From: Sphingomonas sp. FARSPH
Lineage (GTDB): Bacteria; Pseudomonadota; Alphaproteobacteria; Sphingomonadales; Sphingomonadaceae
Length of the DNA stretch: 64,000 bases
Reading direction: 5' to 3'
Assembly: GCF_003355005.1 (NCBI RefSeq)
Contig: NZ_CP029985.1
Coordinates: 2,502,501-2,566,500 of the forward strand
Both the position numbers and the translations under genes were made by a program. The notes below the pieces were generated by a model. It was not told the DNA's origin, did not search any database, and worked only from the letters and a program-made list of their open reading frames with translations. Shown here in pieces: positions 61,465 to 64,000 of the stretch (the first letter of the stretch is position 1; each line of letters starts with the position of its first letter).

Positions 61465-62439
61465 ATGGAACGCGCCGCACGCATCACCCGCACCGGCGGG
61501 CCCGACGTGATCGAATGGGTCGACGTCGACCTGCCGCCGCCTGCCGCGGGCGAAGTGCGGATGCGCAACCGCGCGGTCGGCCTCAATTACATCGACACCT
61601 ACCACCGCAGCGGCGTCTATCCGATCGACCTGCCGTCGGGCCTCGGCAGCGAGGCTTCGGGCGTGGTCGAGGCGGTGGGCGAGGGCGTTCAGGGGTTCGC
61701 GGTCGGCGACCGTGTCGCGACCTTCGGCCCCGCCCGCGGCGCTTATGCGACAGCGCGCAACCTGCCCGTCGCGCAGCTGGTCCACCTGCCCGACGAGGTC
61801 GAGGACTGCACCGCCGCCGCGCTGATGCTCAAGGGCTGCACCGTCGAATGCCTCGTCGAACGCTGCGCAAAGGTGCAGGCGGGGCAGGCCGTTCTCGTCT
61901 GGGCGGCCGCAGGCGGCGTCGGCCAGTTGCTCACCGGCTGGCTGAGGGCGATCGGCGCGAAGGTGATCGGCGTCGCCGGATCGCCCGAAAAGATGGAGCA
62001 TGCCCGCGCGGCGGGCGCGGAGCACGTCATCGACCACATGCAGGAGGATGTCGCCGACCGCGTCCATGCGCTGACCGATGGCACGGGCGTCGCGGTCGTG
62101 TTCGACGGCGTCGGCATGGCGAGCTGGAACGCGTCGCTTGCCGCGGCGGCGCGGCGCGGGCTGATCGTCAGTTACGGCAATGCCGGCGGCGCGGTCACCG
62201 GCGTGCACCTGGCGACGTTGGCGGCAAAGGGGTCGTTGTTCGTCACGCGGCCGACCTTGTTCGATTATTATGTTACGCCTGAGGAACGGCAGCACGGCGT
62301 CGGCCGCGTCTTCGCGATGCTGCGATCCGGCGCGATCCGGCCGCAGATCGGCCAGACATTTCCGCTCGAACGCGCCGCCGATGCGCATCGTGCGCTGGAA
62401 GCCGGCGAGACGCGGGGCAGCACCGTCCTGCTACCGTGA
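61465..62439 (+). CDS. NADPH:quinone oxidoreductase (zinc-free MDR)
   Basis: The 324-residue protein starts at the ATG at 61465 with MERAARITRTGGPDVIEW. The cofactor motif is WAAAGGVGQLL near residues 148-158, and NYIDTYHRSGVYPIDLPSGLGSEASGVV near residue 45 is the QOR signature. No zinc-binding Cys set is present. It should transfer two electrons from NADPH to quinones. It is divergent from the aldehyde dehydrogenase across 117 bases. Confidence 0.93.
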   Translation: MERAARITRTGGPDVIEWVDVDLPPPAAGEVRMRNRAVGLNYIDTYHRSGVYPIDLPSGLGSEASGVVEAVGEGVQGFAVGDRVATFGPARGAYATARNLPVAQLVHLPDEVEDCTAAALMLKGCTVECLVERCAKVQAGQAVLVWAAAGGVGQLLTGWLRAIGAKVIGVAGSPEKMEHARAAGAEHVIDHMQEDVADRVHALTDGTGVAVVFDGVGMASWNASLAAAARRGLIVSYGNAGGAVTGVHLATLAAKGSLFVTRPTLFDYYVTPEERQHGVGRVFAMLRSGAIRPQIGQTFPLERAADAHRALEAGETRGSTVLLP

Positions 62440-62558
62440 CGGAGCCTTGCCGGTGCGCTTGTGGCGGGTGATGGGATCATGCTGGTCATTATTGTTGCGC
62501 GGCCGTCTTGATCCCGTCCGGGCGAAGCGGGCATGGAGGGAACCGGAGTTCCTGATCG

Positions 62559-64000
62559 ATGTCGCAAAGCCCCGTTTTCTACGACGCCAGCGGCCGGCGC
62601 AAGCGTCGCTTCACGTTCGCGATCATCGCGTTCGTGCTGCTGGTCGTGCTGGCGGTGGCGGTGTTCGTGACCTCGATCGGGGCGGTGCCGACCGCCCCGT
62701 TGCTGCCCGTGCAGGCCGAACGGGCGACGCTGCGCAAGCTGCCGCCGCCGCACGGCCTGCTCAGGCGTACCGAACGCAGCGTCGATTACTGGGCGCGGCG
62801 GCTGTTTGGCCAGACCGGGGGCAAGACGCCCGGCAACGATAACCCATCGCTCGCGATCGGCTTCTACACGCCCTGGGACCAGTCGAGCACCGCCAGCCTG
62901 TCGCGCCATATCGACCAGCTCGACTGGGTGATCCCGGGCTGGATTTCGATCACCGGAACCGATCATCACATCACCGTCTTCCGCGATACGGCGGGGCGGG
63001 AAGTGATCAACCGCGCCGCCCGCCGTCCGATCGTGACGCCGATGGTGCAGAACGTGCTGAACGGTCAGTGGGACGGGCCGGGCATCGCCGCGATGCTCGC
63101 CGACCCCCGGGCGCGGGGCGCATTCCTCGACAAACTGGTGCCGTGGCTGGCGCAGAACAACACGCGCGGCGTCTTCTTCGACTTCGAGGAATTGCCGCCC
63201 TCCGCGCACGCCAACTATCGCGCGTTCCTGGCGGAGACGCAGCGTCGCTTCGCCCCGCGCGGCTGGACGGTGTCGATCGCCGCGCAGCTCGGCAATCCCG
63301 ACTGGGATCTCGCCGCTTATGCGAAGGTCACCGACAAGATCTTCCTGATGGCCTATGACGAGCACGAGACGAGCGGACCGCCGGGCCCGATCGCGTCGCA
63401 GCAGTGGTTCGCGCGCATCGTCGCCGATTCGGTGCGCGGCGTGCCCAAGTCGAAGCTCGTCGTCGCCTTCGCCTCCTACGCCTACGATTGGCACGACGGC
63501 GGCGGCGATGCGCTCGACGTCGAGGAAGCGTGGCAGGACGCGTCCGACAGCGGTACGAAGCCCGCCTACGACCGGGCGAGCGGCAACACCAGCTTCGCCT
63601 ATATGGAAGGCAGCAGCCGCCATATCGTGTGGCTCGCCGACGCCGCCTCCGCCTACAACCAGTTGCTGCTGCTTCAGCGTGCCGGCGTGCGCAGCGTCGC
63701 GCTGTGGCGGCTGGGCTCGGAAGACCCCGGCGTGTGGTCGATCTTCGGTCGCGAGCATCGCCAATTACCGCCGCCGTCCGCGATCGACGCGGTGCCCGCG
63801 GGCACCAACGTCGATATCGAGGGCAATGGCGAAATCCTGAAGATCACCGCCGAACCCGTCACCGGCACCCGCCGCGCGGTCGCCGGGCCGGACGGGCGGA
63901 TCGCCGACGTCGTCTTCGATCGCATGCCTTCGCCTTATGTGGTCGAACGCACCGGCTATCGCCCTGGCCTGCTCGCGCTGACCTTCGACGACGGGCCGGA
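62559..64000 (+). CDS. Membrane-anchored GH18 / polysaccharide deacetylase fusion, partial
   Basis: About 480 residues are visible before the window ends. An N-terminal signal-anchor (FTFAIIAFVLLVVLAVAVFVTSIG) is followed by a GH18-type domain with GVFFDFEEL as the catalytic strand near residue 210, AMPHI-like LMAYDEHETSGPPGP after it, and VVAFASYAYDW later. At the very edge the frame reads LLALTFDDGP, the first motif of NodB-type polysaccharide deacetylases. The arrangement GH18-deacetylase, often followed by a GT2 glycosyltransferase, is known in bacteria as a trifunctional envelope polysaccharide protein. The remainder lies beyond the window. Confidence 0.88.
   Translation, partial: MSQSPVFYDASGRRKRRFTFAIIAFVLLVVLAVAVFVTSIGAVPTAPLLPVQAERATLRKLPPPHGLLRRTERSVDYWARRLFGQTGGKTPGNDNPSLAIGFYTPWDQSSTASLSRHIDQLDWVIPGWISITGTDHHITVFRDTAGREVINRAARRPIVTPMVQNVLNGQWDGPGIAAMLADPRARGAFLDKLVPWLAQNNTRGVFFDFEELPPSAHANYRAFLAETQRRFAPRGWTVSIAAQLGNPDWDLAAYAKVTDKIFLMAYDEHETSGPPGPIASQQWFARIVADSVRGVPKSKLVVAFASYAYDWHDGGGDALDVEEAWQDASDSGTKPAYDRASGNTSFAYMEGSSRHIVWLADAASAYNQLLLLQRAGVRSVALWRLGSEDPGVWSIFGREHRQLPPPSAIDAVPAGTNVDIEGNGEILKITAEPVTGTRRAVAGPDGRIADVVFDRMPSPYVVERTGYRPGLLALTFDDGP

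Noticed and set aside
62268..63764. Leftward open frame of about 500 codons opposite the GH18 fusion.
   Set aside because: No domain or start context; the rightward frame carries anchor, GH18 and NodB motifs.

Overview
The window looks like chromosome of a GC-rich alphaproteobacterium of the Sphingomonas type. This rests on four TonB-dependent receptor genes plus the fragment of a fifth, a tamA-tamB pair, an RcnB-like secreted protein, short overlapping gene starts (ATGA, TGATG, TTGA) and the general protein style. No rRNA gene or replication origin is visible, so the species assignment is inference.

Left part, 1-40 kb, is accessory in character. It opens with an SDR oxidoreductase and a divergent HxlR regulator, a broken zinc-free reductase gene, two LysR regulators and a PcaD-like hydrolase (0.1-6.3 kb). 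At 6.6-20.8 kb lies a substrate-uptake and degradation locus. A formylglycine sulfatase and a TonB receptor are read leftwards. A FecI-type sigma factor, a FecR anti-sigma factor and a receptor carrying an STN signalling domain are read rightwards. They are followed by four exported hydrolases: a lipoprotein alpha/beta hydrolase, a GH1 glycosidase, an HSL-type esterase and a second alpha/beta hydrolase related to the first. From 21.4 to 29.7 kb the DNA is a graveyard: IS5 and IS3 remnants, a KAP-NTPase fragment, a frameshifted conserved gene and a decayed sucrose locus (receptor fragment, amylosucrase pseudogene, intact GPH-type sugar transporter, esterase tail). From 29.9 to 39.6 kb come an SDR, an RND efflux operon (permease, adaptor, outer-membrane factor), a beta-propeller protein and an OmpR/EnvZ-type two-component pair. 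The accessory part ends with the C-terminal remnant of a tyrosine recombinase facing the 3' end of a tRNA-Glu gene, which looks like an old integration site.

Right part, 40-64 kb, is more core-like: recJ overlapping a 2OG-Fe(II) oxygenase, an RcnB-like protein, an orphan 2Fe-2S dehydrogenase subunit, a FucP-type sugar permease, and a glutarate module (family III CoA-transferase plus glutaryl-CoA dehydrogenase, separated by a REP-like hairpin). Next come a ZnuD-type receptor with an upstream inverted repeat and a 10-bp tandem repeat, and an S24 LexA-like repressor divergent from two tiny overlapping genes across a perfect palindrome. Then follow tamA-tamB, a TetR regulator with a 16-bp-arm operator, an aldehyde dehydrogenase and a quinone oxidoreductase. 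The window closes inside a membrane-anchored GH18 protein that runs into a NodB-type polysaccharide deacetylase motif.

The most system-like unit is the sigma/anti-sigma-controlled receptor-hydrolase locus at 6.6-20.8 kb, whose substrate cannot be read from the sequence. The best evolutionary story is the partly erased sucrose locus, in which only the inner-membrane transporter still has an open frame.
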